DNA from: Bacteroidales bacterium UBA3844
Lineage (GTDB): Bacteria; Bacteroidota; Bacteroidia; Bacteroidales; Paludibacteraceae
DNA length: 57,001 nucleotides
NCBI GenBank assembly: GCA_002392915.1
Contig: DGHQ01000045.1
Location: 1 to 57,001, forward strand
Reading direction: 5' to 3'
Under the pieces are notes generated by a model. It saw only the letters and a program-made list of their open reading frames with translations. It searched no databases and was not told the origin of the DNA. Positions 8,367 through 15,909 of the stretch are shown piece by piece; position 1 is the first letter of the stretch; the number at the start of each line of letters is the position of its first letter. The position numbers and the translations under genes are program-made.

Positions 8367-8738
8367 ATGATAAAAATAGAAGAACTTCACGTCGGTTCAC
8401 TATTCTATATCGGCAATAAGATACAGAAAATCACCGCGTCTGACATACAGACCATCAAGCAAGCCGGGCGTTTCGGTCTGCAGATAGACGGATTTCGCCC
8501 TATTCTAATTACAGAAGATACTTTGAAGAAATTCAAATTCTCTAAACTGGCGGAGACCACCGACCACACACTGTTTGGTTTGGGTGAAATCTACATCAGC
8601 TACAAAAAAAGTGGATCACATCTTATCTGTGCACAATCACGTGCGGAAATAGGAAAAGCATTCACATACATCCATCAATTGCAAAATATTTGCAGCTCTC
8701 TATTCGGACTTGATTTAGAAGACAATTCAGTTATTTAA
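8367..8738 (+). CDS. Conserved small cytoplasmic protein, function unknown
   Basis: 123 residues with no signal peptide or membrane segment. The start (MIKIEELHVGSLFYIGNKIQKI) and the end (IHQLQNICSSLFGLDLE) resemble a small Bacteroidales family I recall with a closing 'HxLQNLYxALTGxEL' motif, seen in both chromosomes and phages. No function is known to me. It sits 11 nt after the DUF4954 gene and one base before the aminotransferase, so all three are co-translated. Confidence 0.65.
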   Translation: MIKIEELHVGSLFYIGNKIQKITASDIQTIKQAGRFGLQIDGFRPILITEDTLKKFKFSKLAETTDHTLFGLGEIYISYKKSGSHLICAQSRAEIGKAFTYIHQLQNICSSLFGLDLEDNSVI

Positions 8739-8739
8739 C

Positions 8740-9873
8740 ATGCAGAAAATAGTAGAAATGTGTGATTTGAAGCGTCAAGCTGCAAAAATACGCAGTGAGA
8801 TTGATGCGACAATCGCAGACACAATTGAATCTTCAGCATTCATAAAAGGAGCGAAAGTAGCTGAATTTGAAAAGAATGCAGCAGAGTATATAGGCACAAA
8901 ACACTGTATATCAGTGGGCAACGGAACTGACGCACTATACGTCGCAATCATGATGCTCAACCTTCAGCCCAGCAGTGAAGTGATTACCCCAAGTTTCACA
9001 TTCGTCGCCACAGCGGAAGCCATTTTGCGTGCAGGATTGAAACCAGTTTTTGTAGATGTTTCAGATTCCACGTTCAATATTGATGCAAAAACATTCGAAG
9101 CCGCCATCACGCCAGACACAAAAGCAGCGATCATTGTGCACTTGTTCGGACAAAGTGCAGAAATGGATTCGATCATGAAAATAGCGAAAAAACATTCAGT
9201 CGAAATAATAGAAGATTTCTGCCAATCGTTTGGAGCGGAATGTAAAATAAATGGGAAAATAAAAAGATCTGGATCCATCGGAAGAATTGGATGCACATCC
9301 TTCTTCCCATCCAAAAATCTCGGATGTTTTGGCGACGGTGGAGCAATCTTCACAGATGACGACACAATAGCAGACAACGCCAGAGCCTTCGCCAACCATG
9401 GAATGCGAGTGAAGTACACATACGACAGTGTAGGAATCAACTCACGTCTTGACGCGATGCAGGCAGGAATCTTAAACGTCAAGATAAAGCATGTGGATTC
9501 ATATTTGGAATGCCGAAGGGAAGCAGCGTCAACATACAGGAAAATGCTTGCCAACGTCGACGGAATAATCATTCCGACAGAACAAGATGGTTGCCGTCAC
9601 ACATACAACCAATTCACTATCAGAGTGAAAGACGGGCGTCGTGACGAATTAAAAACATATTTGGAAGAGAACGGTATTCCATCTATGATATACTATCCCT
9701 ACCCTATCCACCAGCAAAAAGCATATCTTGAATCTCCACACCGCGTGGCAGGTTCACTGACAAACACAGAAAATTTATGCAAAGAGGTTTTAAGTCTGCC
9801 CATGCATACTGAATTGAATGAAGAAATCATAAAGACAATTGCGTCGACAATAAAGGATTTCTTCAAAAAATAA
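8740..9873 (+). CDS. DegT/DnrJ/EryC1/StrS-family PLP sugar aminotransferase
   Basis: This is a PLP-dependent transaminase of the type that aminates keto-sugars on nucleotide carriers (WbpE/ArnB/VioA-like). The PLP lysine is K192 in FFPSKNLGCFGDGG. The cofactor-binding acid is D159 in EDFCQSFGA, and the N-terminal GTDALYVAI and TPSFTFVATAEAI motifs are intact. The length (377) is normal. The ATG at 8740 is one base after the previous stop; M7 is an alternative, but the first Met better matches family starts. Sugar specificity cannot be read from sequence. With DUF4954 it suggests a role in surface polysaccharide or aminosugar synthesis. Hairpins at 9915-9988 probably end the transcript. Confidence 0.88.
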   Translation: MQKIVEMCDLKRQAAKIRSEIDATIADTIESSAFIKGAKVAEFEKNAAEYIGTKHCISVGNGTDALYVAIMMLNLQPSSEVITPSFTFVATAEAILRAGLKPVFVDVSDSTFNIDAKTFEAAITPDTKAAIIVHLFGQSAEMDSIMKIAKKHSVEIIEDFCQSFGAECKINGKIKRSGSIGRIGCTSFFPSKNLGCFGDGGAIFTDDDTIADNARAFANHGMRVKYTYDSVGINSRLDAMQAGILNVKIKHVDSYLECRREAASTYRKMLANVDGIIIPTEQDGCRHTYNQFTIRVKDGRRDELKTYLEENGIPSMIYYPYPIHQQKAYLESPHRVAGSLTNTENLCKEVLSLPMHTELNEEIIKTIASTIKDFFKK

Positions 9874-9914
9874 TCATTTGTCAACACCTTGTGTCAAACG
9901 ACAATAGTACGCCA

Positions 9915-9933
9915 TTTTGACACACCGTCAAAA
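9915..9933. promoter_or_regulatory. 7-bp inverted repeat upstream of groES
   Basis: TTTTGAC-acacc-GTCAAAA is a perfect inverted repeat between the aminotransferase stop and groES. It is not a CIRCE element (TTAGCACTC-N9-GAGTGCTAA), so HrcA control is not supported. It could be an operator or part of a composite terminator with the 9947-9988 hairpin. Confidence 0.4.
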
Positions 9934-9946
9934 GACAAAAACATAG

Positions 9947-9990
9947 ATGCTGTGCCAAATATGCAGAAAATGCAGTTTGGCACAGCATTT
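9947..9990 (+). terminator. 13-bp hairpin between aminotransferase and groES
   Basis: ATGCTGTGCCAAA (9947-9959) pairs perfectly with TTTGGCACAGCAT (9976-9988) across a 16-nt loop that contains TGCAG twice. Only TTT follows. It most likely ends the DUF4954-aminotransferase operon, but could instead lie in the groES leader. No clear TAnnTTTG box for groES was found between 9874 and 10046. Confidence 0.55.
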
Positions 9991-10046
9991 GATTATTTAA
10001 TAGAGGAAAAGAAAAAAAAGTTATATAAACAAAAAAATTATATATC

Positions 10047-10319
10047 ATGAACATTAAGCCATTAGCAGACAGAGTGCTTGTAAAGCCTGTCGCAGCAGAA
10101 GAGAAGACAGCGGCTGGAATCATCATCCCAGACACTGCAAAAGAGAAACCATTGAAGGGCAATGTCCTTGCTATCGGAAAAGGCACTAAGGACGAAGAGA
10201 TGGTAGTGAAAGTTGGCGATACTGTTCTTTATGGAAAGTATGCCGGCACTGAACTTGAACTTGACGGTGATAAGTATTTGATCATGCGCCAGAGCGATAT
10301 TTTGGCAGTAATTGGATAA
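10047..10319 (+). CDS. groS: Co-chaperonin GroES
   Basis: The 90-residue protein is a full-length GroES. It starts MNIKPLADRVLVKP, contains the mobile loop that docks on GroEL (about residues 17-33, EEKTAAGIIIPDTAKEKP) and closes with the conserved YLIMRQSDILAVI strand. Seven copies form the lid of the folding chamber. groEL follows by 24 nt in the usual bicistronic order. The leader is A-rich, without a strong ribosome-binding site, as in this phylum. Confidence 0.98.
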   Translation: MNIKPLADRVLVKPVAAEEKTAAGIIIPDTAKEKPLKGNVLAIGKGTKDEEMVVKVGDTVLYGKYAGTELELDGDKYLIMRQSDILAVIG

Positions 10320-10343
10320 TATAATCATTAAAAAGTAACGAAA

Positions 10344-11981
10344 ATGGCTAAAGAAATTAAATTCGACATAGATGCACGCGACCTTTTGAAGAAAGGCGTA
10401 GATGAGTTGGCAAACGCAGTAAAGGTGACACTTGGACCAAAAGGTCGTAACGTCATCATCGAAAAGAAATTCGGAGCTCCTCATATCACTAAGGATGGTG
10501 TGAGCGTAGCAAAAGAGATCGAGCTTTCTGATCCATACCAGAACATGGGAGCTCAGATCGTAAAAGAAGTAGCTTCCAAGACAAATGATAAGGCTGGCGA
10601 CGGTACTACAACAGCTACTGTTTTGGCTCAGTCTATCATCACTGTTGGTTTGAAAAACGTGGCTGCAGGCGCGAACCCAATGGATTTGAAGCGAGGCATT
10701 GACAAGGCTGTAGCAAAGGTTGTTGAGAGCATCAAGACGCAAGCTAAGGAAGTCGACGACGACATCAAGAAAATTGAGCAGGTCGCAACTATATCAGCCA
10801 ACAACGATAGCGAAATCGGTAAACTTATCGCGGACGCTATGGCAAAAGTGAAAAAAGAGGGTGTTATCACAGTCGAAGAGGCAAAGGGTACTAACACTAC
10901 AGTTGATGTAGTTGAAGGTATGCAGTTCGACAGAGGTTACCTATCTCCTTACTTCGTCACAAACACAGAGAAGATGCAGTGTGAGATGGAGAACCCATTC
11001 ATCCTAATCCACGACAAAAAGATATCAAACCTAAAGGATATTCTTCCATTGCTTGAGGCTTCAGTTCAGGCAGGACGTCCATTATTGATTATCGCAGAGG
11101 ATATCGACGGTGAAGCACTAACAACATTGGTTGTCAACCGTCTACGTGGATCTTTGAAGATCTGCGCTGTTAAGGCACCAGGATTCGGAGACCGTCGTAA
11201 GGAGATGCTTCAGGACATCGCAATCCTAACTGGTGGTACTGTAATCTCAGAAGAGCAGGGAATCCAGCTTGCATCTGCCACAATCGAAATGCTTGGTAAG
11301 GCTGAGAAGATCACTGTAAACAAAGACAACACAACTATCGTCAACGGTGCTGGATCTAAGGAAGCAATCGCTCAGAGAGTAGCCCAAATCAAGGCTCAGA
11401 TTGAAGCAACAAAGTCAGACTACGACCGTGAGAAACTTCAGGAGCGTTTGGCTAAATTGGCTGGTGGTGTTGCAGTTCTTTACGTCGGAGCACCATCAGA
11501 GGTAGAGATGAAAGAGAAGAAAGACCGTGTCGACGATGCTCTATCAGCAACACGTGCGGCTGTAGAGGAAGGTATCGTCCCTGGTGGTGGTGTAGCACTA
11601 ATCCGTGCTATCGATTCACTAAACGGTGTCACAGGAGAGAACGACGACGAGACAACAGGTATCGAGATTGTAAAACGTGCTATAGAGGAGCCACTTCGCC
11701 AGATCGTAGCAAACGCCGGTAAGGAAGGTGCTGTTATCGTACAGAAGGTAAGAGAAGGCAAGGGAGACTACGGTTACAATGCCCGTACAGATAAGTTTGA
11801 AAACTTCTACGAGGCAGGAGTCATCGACCCAGCAAAGGTAACACGTGTAGCATTAGAAAATGCAGCGTCGATTGCAGGTATGCTCCTAACTACTGAGTGT
11901 GTTATCTCAGAGAAGAAAGAGGCTGCTCCAGCAGCAGCTCCTGTAGCTCCAGGAATGGGAGGCATGGGTGGCATGATGTAA
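10344..11981 (+). CDS. groL: Chaperonin GroEL
   Basis: A full-length 545-residue GroEL. It contains the ATP-site motifs VTLGPKGRNVI and GDGTTTATVLA, the DxxxxxTL-region residues around D397-type catalysis (DALSATRAAVEEGIVPGGG) and the C-terminal GGMGGMM tail. It assembles as double seven-membered rings and folds cytoplasmic proteins with GroES. It is co-transcribed with groES, and a very strong terminator follows. Nothing unusual was seen. Confidence 0.98.
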   Translation: MAKEIKFDIDARDLLKKGVDELANAVKVTLGPKGRNVIIEKKFGAPHITKDGVSVAKEIELSDPYQNMGAQIVKEVASKTNDKAGDGTTTATVLAQSIITVGLKNVAAGANPMDLKRGIDKAVAKVVESIKTQAKEVDDDIKKIEQVATISANNDSEIGKLIADAMAKVKKEGVITVEEAKGTNTTVDVVEGMQFDRGYLSPYFVTNTEKMQCEMENPFILIHDKKISNLKDILPLLEASVQAGRPLLIIAEDIDGEALTTLVVNRLRGSLKICAVKAPGFGDRRKEMLQDIAILTGGTVISEEQGIQLASATIEMLGKAEKITVNKDNTTIVNGAGSKEAIAQRVAQIKAQIEATKSDYDREKLQERLAKLAGGVAVLYVGAPSEVEMKEKKDRVDDALSATRAAVEEGIVPGGGVALIRAIDSLNGVTGENDDETTGIEIVKRAIEEPLRQIVANAGKEGAVIVQKVREGKGDYGYNARTDKFENFYEAGVIDPAKVTRVALENAASIAGMLLTTECVISEKKEAAPAAAPVAPGMGGMGGMM

Positions 11982-12034
11982 TGAATGCAAAATGAAAAAT
12001 GCACAATGCTGAATTAGCAACCACATAAACAAAA

Positions 12035-12067
12035 ACGGTCGGGACGAAAGTTCCGACCGTTTTTTTT
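12035..12067 (+). terminator. groESL rho-independent terminator
   Basis: An 11-bp stem (12035-12045 with 12050-12060, one G-U pair) closes a GAAA loop and runs into eight T. It lies 53 nt after the groEL stop. Confidence 0.95.
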
Positions 12068-12078
12068 GACTATTCAAT

Positions 12079-12735
12079 TCAAATACACATTGCCAATAAT
12101 TTAGCCATTGCTCCACCACTGAAATGTTCTTTTACCGTTTGTCCCATCTTAGGTCGTACATAATTCAGATCAGCACCATGGTCACATAATGCCTTTAGTA
12201 TCCGAGACAAATCGAATTGTAATTCCGGAGTAAACAGCCTGTTGTTTTCTTCAATATGAGTGTTATAATTATAAGTAGGCAGAATCTGATTCGCTTGCAA
12301 ACAGAATCTCCAAATAGCAGAATTGCCAAAAGAATCTATCTTATTAACATCTGCTCCAAGATCCAACATTCTTTTCAATACTGAGAAGGCTCTGTCTGCT
12401 TTCTCTTCTGTAGATAAAAGTGTCAATTTATTATTATCATAAGAATTCCGTCTACAACACATCACCGCAGCATTAATGGCATCATGGACAACAGGTGTTC
12501 TCCAATCGTTGCAAGAAGACTCGTCCTCCATAAAGTTCAAATCAGCGCCATTATCTATTAAAAAGTCACAAATATCAAAAACTTCTGTTTTTAATGCCAC
12601 TTGCAATGGAGATTGACCATCATCCTTTTTAGGAGGTTGTTTTGCCGTGCAATTCACCAAATCCGGCTTTTTCTCAATGATTGCTTTTACTTCATCAAAA
12701 CTTTCTGAGCGTATTGCATTAAATAGTTTTTTCAT
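12079..12735 (-). CDS. Ankyrin-repeat protein
   Basis: 218 residues made mostly of ankyrin helices. Recognisable units are about 10-35 (SFDEVKAIIEKKPDLVN), 40-70 (GQSPLQVALKTEVFDICDFLIDNGADLN), 115-145 (RAFSVLKRMLDLGADVNKIDSFGNSAIW) and 180-205 (LSRILKALCDHGADLNYVRP). No signal peptide or membrane segment is present, so it is probably a cytoplasmic protein-binding scaffold. It converges on groEL and is not linked to the xylanase genes. CAAAAATA at 12769-12776 gives TATTTTTG on the minus strand, a possible -7 box 34 nt before the start. Partners are unknown. Confidence 0.8.
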   Translation of the reverse strand: MKKLFNAIRSESFDEVKAIIEKKPDLVNCTAKQPPKKDDGQSPLQVALKTEVFDICDFLIDNGADLNFMEDESSCNDWRTPVVHDAINAAVMCCRRNSYDNNKLTLLSTEEKADRAFSVLKRMLDLGADVNKIDSFGNSAIWRFCLQANQILPTYNYNTHIEENNRLFTPELQFDLSRILKALCDHGADLNYVRPKMGQTVKEHFSGGAMAKLLAMCI

Positions 12736-12768
12736 ACTTCAACAAACTAGTCAAAAAATATGCACAGA

Positions 12769-12776
12769 CAAAAATA
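12769..12776 (-). promoter_or_regulatory. Possible -7 box of the ankyrin gene
   Basis: On the minus strand this reads TATTTTTG, a match to TAnnTTTG, 34 nt before the ankyrin ATG. There is no TTTG at the right distance upstream, only TTTA at 17 nt. Confidence 0.4.
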
Positions 12777-12803
12777 CAAATTAATCATTTTAATAAAGAA
12801 AGA

Positions 12804-12834
12804 AGAGTGCGTTTTCTCATCGAAAACGCACTCT
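12804..12834 (-). terminator. Terminator after the GH11-CBM6-GH8 gene
   Basis: A 12-bp perfect stem (12804-12815 with 12823-12834) has a 7-nt loop. On the minus strand it is followed by a T-rich tail (CTTCTTTCTTT). It lies about 70 nt past the xylanase stop and insulates it from the ankyrin gene. Confidence 0.8.
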
Positions 12835-12906
12835 ATCAATCTAAAACTAACTAGACTTTTGAAACAACGTGTTTGTCAATTGTTTCTATGTCAAAAACGC
12901 ATTCTG

Positions 12907-15801
12907 TTATTTAATAACGTTGATCTTCTTCACTACCTCAGCAGCAGAAGTCTTCACAACGACTGCGTAAGTTCCAGCAGGAAGATTAGAAACGTTAACT
13001 GTTGCCTCTGATGAGATTGCAACTGTACGGCCCAACATGTCAACGATCTTAACAGACTCAAGACCCTCAGCAACTACATTGATTGCGTCACTTGCTGGAT
13101 TAGGAGCGATGACAACACCGTTAGCATTAACATCATCAACATCAGTAGGTTGTACAAGGATATTAACTCTGTTCAATTTCTTGCAATCTTCAAGTTCATC
13201 AAATACAATACTTTCAGTATAAGTCTTACCATTATACTCAACAGAACCCTTACCCTTAAGTTCTATCGTCTCATCTATTTTACGAGCAGGCTTCCAGATC
13301 TTGAAGCTTCCACACAAGTGAAGCATTGACAAGTAGTGAACCAATCCGTCGTAGTAACGCCACTGACCTGTCATCAAATTAGCGTCCCAAGCCATCTTAA
13401 GGTTCTTCTTTATGATGTCCTGATATTTGCTATCATTCATCAAGCAATAGCAAGCCACTGCGTTAGCTCCTGTCTCACCCAATGTATACTGCTCAGATGG
13501 ATTAGAACCATCCCAGTTGAAACGAGCGTGCTGATAACCATCCTTCTCAAAGAAGTCAATGATTCTTCTTGCCATTTCTTCCTGTCTTGTTGCATCAGCA
13601 CCGAACAAATAGTAGTCCATACCAAAGTTCATAGCACAACGCATTGCATCATACATGTACTTTTCAGCATTGCTATTGAATGAAACTCCATGTGGTGTAC
13701 CATCAAAGTTGTTGTAGTCTGAGAACAGACCAGACTTAGTGTTAGAAGACTTATACAAGTGATCACGAGTAGCTGAAGTTGCTCTCTGCCACTTATCATT
13801 GTTAGTAGTCGACCAACGAGAGAACAAATCTACAAATGCTGGCAAACTGTAAGATGGGTCAGACCAAGTGTTATTTCCCTGCGAAGGTTGGAAAGTGATA
13901 ATATAAGACGATCCATTGAACAAAGTGTTACCCTCCCAGCAAGCCTTAAGGATAGCCTGAGCATCTGCCATATATCCAGAATCATTCCAACGGTGAGCAG
14001 CAAACAACAAAGACATCATAAAGTACATTTCACCGTCAGGAGCACAACCCTGGTCTTTTGCATTACCGTCTGTTCCAACCTGCCATGAGAAGTATCCGTC
14101 TCCATTTCTATGCCACATGTGGTTCTTAGCAAATTTCCAAAGTTTGTCAAACTCCTCCTTATGATTAGTCTGTACACTGATCATCATACCGTATGACATA
14201 CCCTCAGAACGAACATCATTGTTACCAGTATCTAGGATGTATGCCTCACCATTACCCTTATCAGTATACAATTTGTTGTTACCAACGAAATAGTGCTGCC
14301 ACATCTGATCAAGTTTCTTCTGAATATCTTCGTCTGTCTTACCTAGGTAAGTCTTGAATGGAGATGTATAGTTACCAGTGTAATATGCTCCAGCGTAGTT
14401 TTTGTTATCACAGTCAGCTCCGAAGTAAGCACCGTCCTCATCGAAGAATGTTGAACCACCAGCTACTGGCTGAGGATCATCATTACCTGGATCATCATTA
14501 CCTGGATCATCATTACCTGGATCATCATTACCTGGATCATCATTTATCTCACCCTTAGAGAATACTAGATAATCGATGTTAGTGTAATCGTTATCAAACT
14601 TAAGTTTTAGAGTGTGTTCACCAGCAGAAAGAGAGATCTTACCCTTAGCCATTGTGTAAGTATCCCAGTCACCCTTTCCTGTACCCTTGATAGAAGTTGC
14701 TTTCTTGCCATCAAGTTCAAGAGAAATTTCAGGATCTGTGCTTCCGTTTGCCATGTACGCGCCAACGTTATAATCACCAGCCTCCTGTACATTGATTGTA
14801 TACTTCAACCACTCACCAGAAGCAGTGTAACCAATTGCATAACCATCAGTAACTTTTACAATGTCTACACCATCCTGACGATATTCTTCACCCTCATTCT
14901 TCTTATCTGTATCTTTGTAACCGAAACCGCTACCTCCCTTGTCGTAGTTTTCACACTCAAGTTTGCCAGGGATTGCGATTGCACCCTTGTATGGCTCTTC
15001 TGGCTCTGACGGAGTTGGTGGTTCCTGTGTAGAAGATCCAATCCAAACATTACCATACTTCATATCAAAACTACCTGAACCAGAGCCAACCTCACAAAGG
15101 AACTTACAATCGTAAAGCTGACCCAAAGTTACATGGTTAGTCCAATGTCTCATGTGCTCAGAGATTGAAATGTGTCCACACTTACGAGGTGTAGATCTTA
15201 CGGCAAACACCTGCTTAAATGTAGATGTACCAGAAATAGATGGAGCGTTAGTACGAGTACCGATGTACAAGTCATAAGATCCTTCTCCATCAATAGTGTA
15301 TGAAGAAACCTTATTCGCACCATAATACAATCCTTGCTGCTTTGCTGTGCTGCCAAAGAATGTGTTCTCTACGATATAATACTCTACCTCATTAGGAACT
15401 TTTGTCCAACCATAGATACCAATGTAGTTGTAACCACCACCAGTACCTGTAAAATCATAATTGAAGTCACAGTGCAGGTCTCCATCCAACTCATTTGGTC
15501 TAGGACCAGTACCCCAATATAGACCAATACGGCAAAGCAAGTCATCTGGATTATTCCAATTTGCCTTAAACTGGAATTTACCGTCTTCTGCAGTATACTC
15601 CATAGATGCATTGTTACCTGAGTTTGTCCACATCTCGTAGTTAAAACCACCGGCAATGTTGTGAGTACCACCGTTCTGTGCTCTCTGTCCACCGGACATC
15701 GATGATGTCTCCTGACATGGATCAATAGCGAAAGCTGAATTTGATGCTAGCACAACAGACGCTACAACTGCGCCAAACAATCGTTTAGAATAGTTTTTCA
15801 T
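12907..15801 (-). CDS. Secreted GH11-CBM6-GH8 xylanase with T9SS sorting domain
   Basis: Two xylan-active catalytic domains lie in one 964-residue polypeptide. The start at 15801 is preferred over an in-frame ATG at 15858, because a clean signal peptide (MKNYSKRLFG...SAFA) begins there. Residues about 26-255 are a GH11 endo-xylanase (YIGIYGWTK, EYYIVEN, TNHV); the predicted nucleophile is E140 and the acid/base E237. About 270-412 form a CBM6. A DDPGN linker, repeated four times with 15-bp DNA units, precedes a GH8 domain (about 440-855) with DVRSEGMSYGMM and CAPDGEMYF, most like reducing-end xylose-releasing or xylanase GH8. The end is a T9SS type A domain (APNPASDAINVV...GTYAVVVKT...INVIK). 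GH11 makes oligosaccharides that the GH8 could trim. Confidence 0.9.
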   Translation of the reverse strand: MKNYSKRLFGAVVASVVLASNSAFAIDPCQETSSMSGGQRAQNGGTHNIAGGFNYEMWTNSGNNASMEYTAEDGKFQFKANWNNPDDLLCRIGLYWGTGPRPNELDGDLHCDFNYDFTGTGGGYNYIGIYGWTKVPNEVEYYIVENTFFGSTAKQQGLYYGANKVSSYTIDGEGSYDLYIGTRTNAPSISGTSTFKQVFAVRSTPRKCGHISISEHMRHWTNHVTLGQLYDCKFLCEVGSGSGSFDMKYGNVWIGSSTQEPPTPSEPEEPYKGAIAIPGKLECENYDKGGSGFGYKDTDKKNEGEEYRQDGVDIVKVTDGYAIGYTASGEWLKYTINVQEAGDYNVGAYMANGSTDPEISLELDGKKATSIKGTGKGDWDTYTMAKGKISLSAGEHTLKLKFDNDYTNIDYLVFSKGEINDDPGNDDPGNDDPGNDDPGNDDPQPVAGGSTFFDEDGAYFGADCDNKNYAGAYYTGNYTSPFKTYLGKTDEDIQKKLDQMWQHYFVGNNKLYTDKGNGEAYILDTGNNDVRSEGMSYGMMISVQTNHKEEFDKLWKFAKNHMWHRNGDGYFSWQVGTDGNAKDQGCAPDGEMYFMMSLLFAAHRWNDSGYMADAQAILKACWEGNTLFNGSSYIITFQPSQGNNTWSDPSYSLPAFVDLFSRWSTTNNDKWQRATSATRDHLYKSSNTKSGLFSDYNNFDGTPHGVSFNSNAEKYMYDAMRCAMNFGMDYYLFGADATRQEEMARRIIDFFEKDGYQHARFNWDGSNPSEQYTLGETGANAVACYCLMNDSKYQDIIKKNLKMAWDANLMTGQWRYYDGLVHYLSMLHLCGSFKIWKPARKIDETIELKGKGSVEYNGKTYTESIVFDELEDCKKLNRVNILVQPTDVDDVNANGVVIAPNPASDAINVVAEGLESVKIVDMLGRTVAISSEATVNVSNLPAGTYAVVVKTSAAEVVKKINVIK
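14474..14543 (-). repeat. Tandem 15-bp repeat encoding DDPGN linker
   Basis: Four identical 15-bp units (14474-14533) and a partial fifth (to 14543) encode (DDPGN)n between CBM6 and GH8. Perfect tandem copies can expand or contract by slippage without breaking the frame, changing linker length. Confidence 0.9.
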
Positions 15802-15909
15802 TGTGTTATTTGTTAAAGAGTTTAGATGATAGCCTTTAATGCTATCGATTAATTTCAAGTTGTATCACCATCAAACAGAAAACTTTTCTGTTCGACTTTC
15901 ATAAGAGTT

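Noticed and set aside
9915..9988. CIRCE/HrcA operator for groESL
   Set aside because: Neither inverted repeat matches TTAGCACTC-N9-GAGTGCTAA in sequence or spacing.
10062..10742. 226-codon open frame antisense to groES-groEL
   Set aside because: Both sense genes are certain. The antisense frame spans two genes and the gap between them and shows no protein-like features.
14474..14543. Tandem repeats resembling a CRISPR or minisatellite array
   Set aside because: The units are contiguous, have no spacers and encode a DDPGN linker in frame.
15874..15892. AACAGAAAA-c-TTTTCTGTT near-palindrome as a terminator
   Set aside because: The loop would be a single base and there is no U-run on either strand; possibly a protein site, but unsupported.
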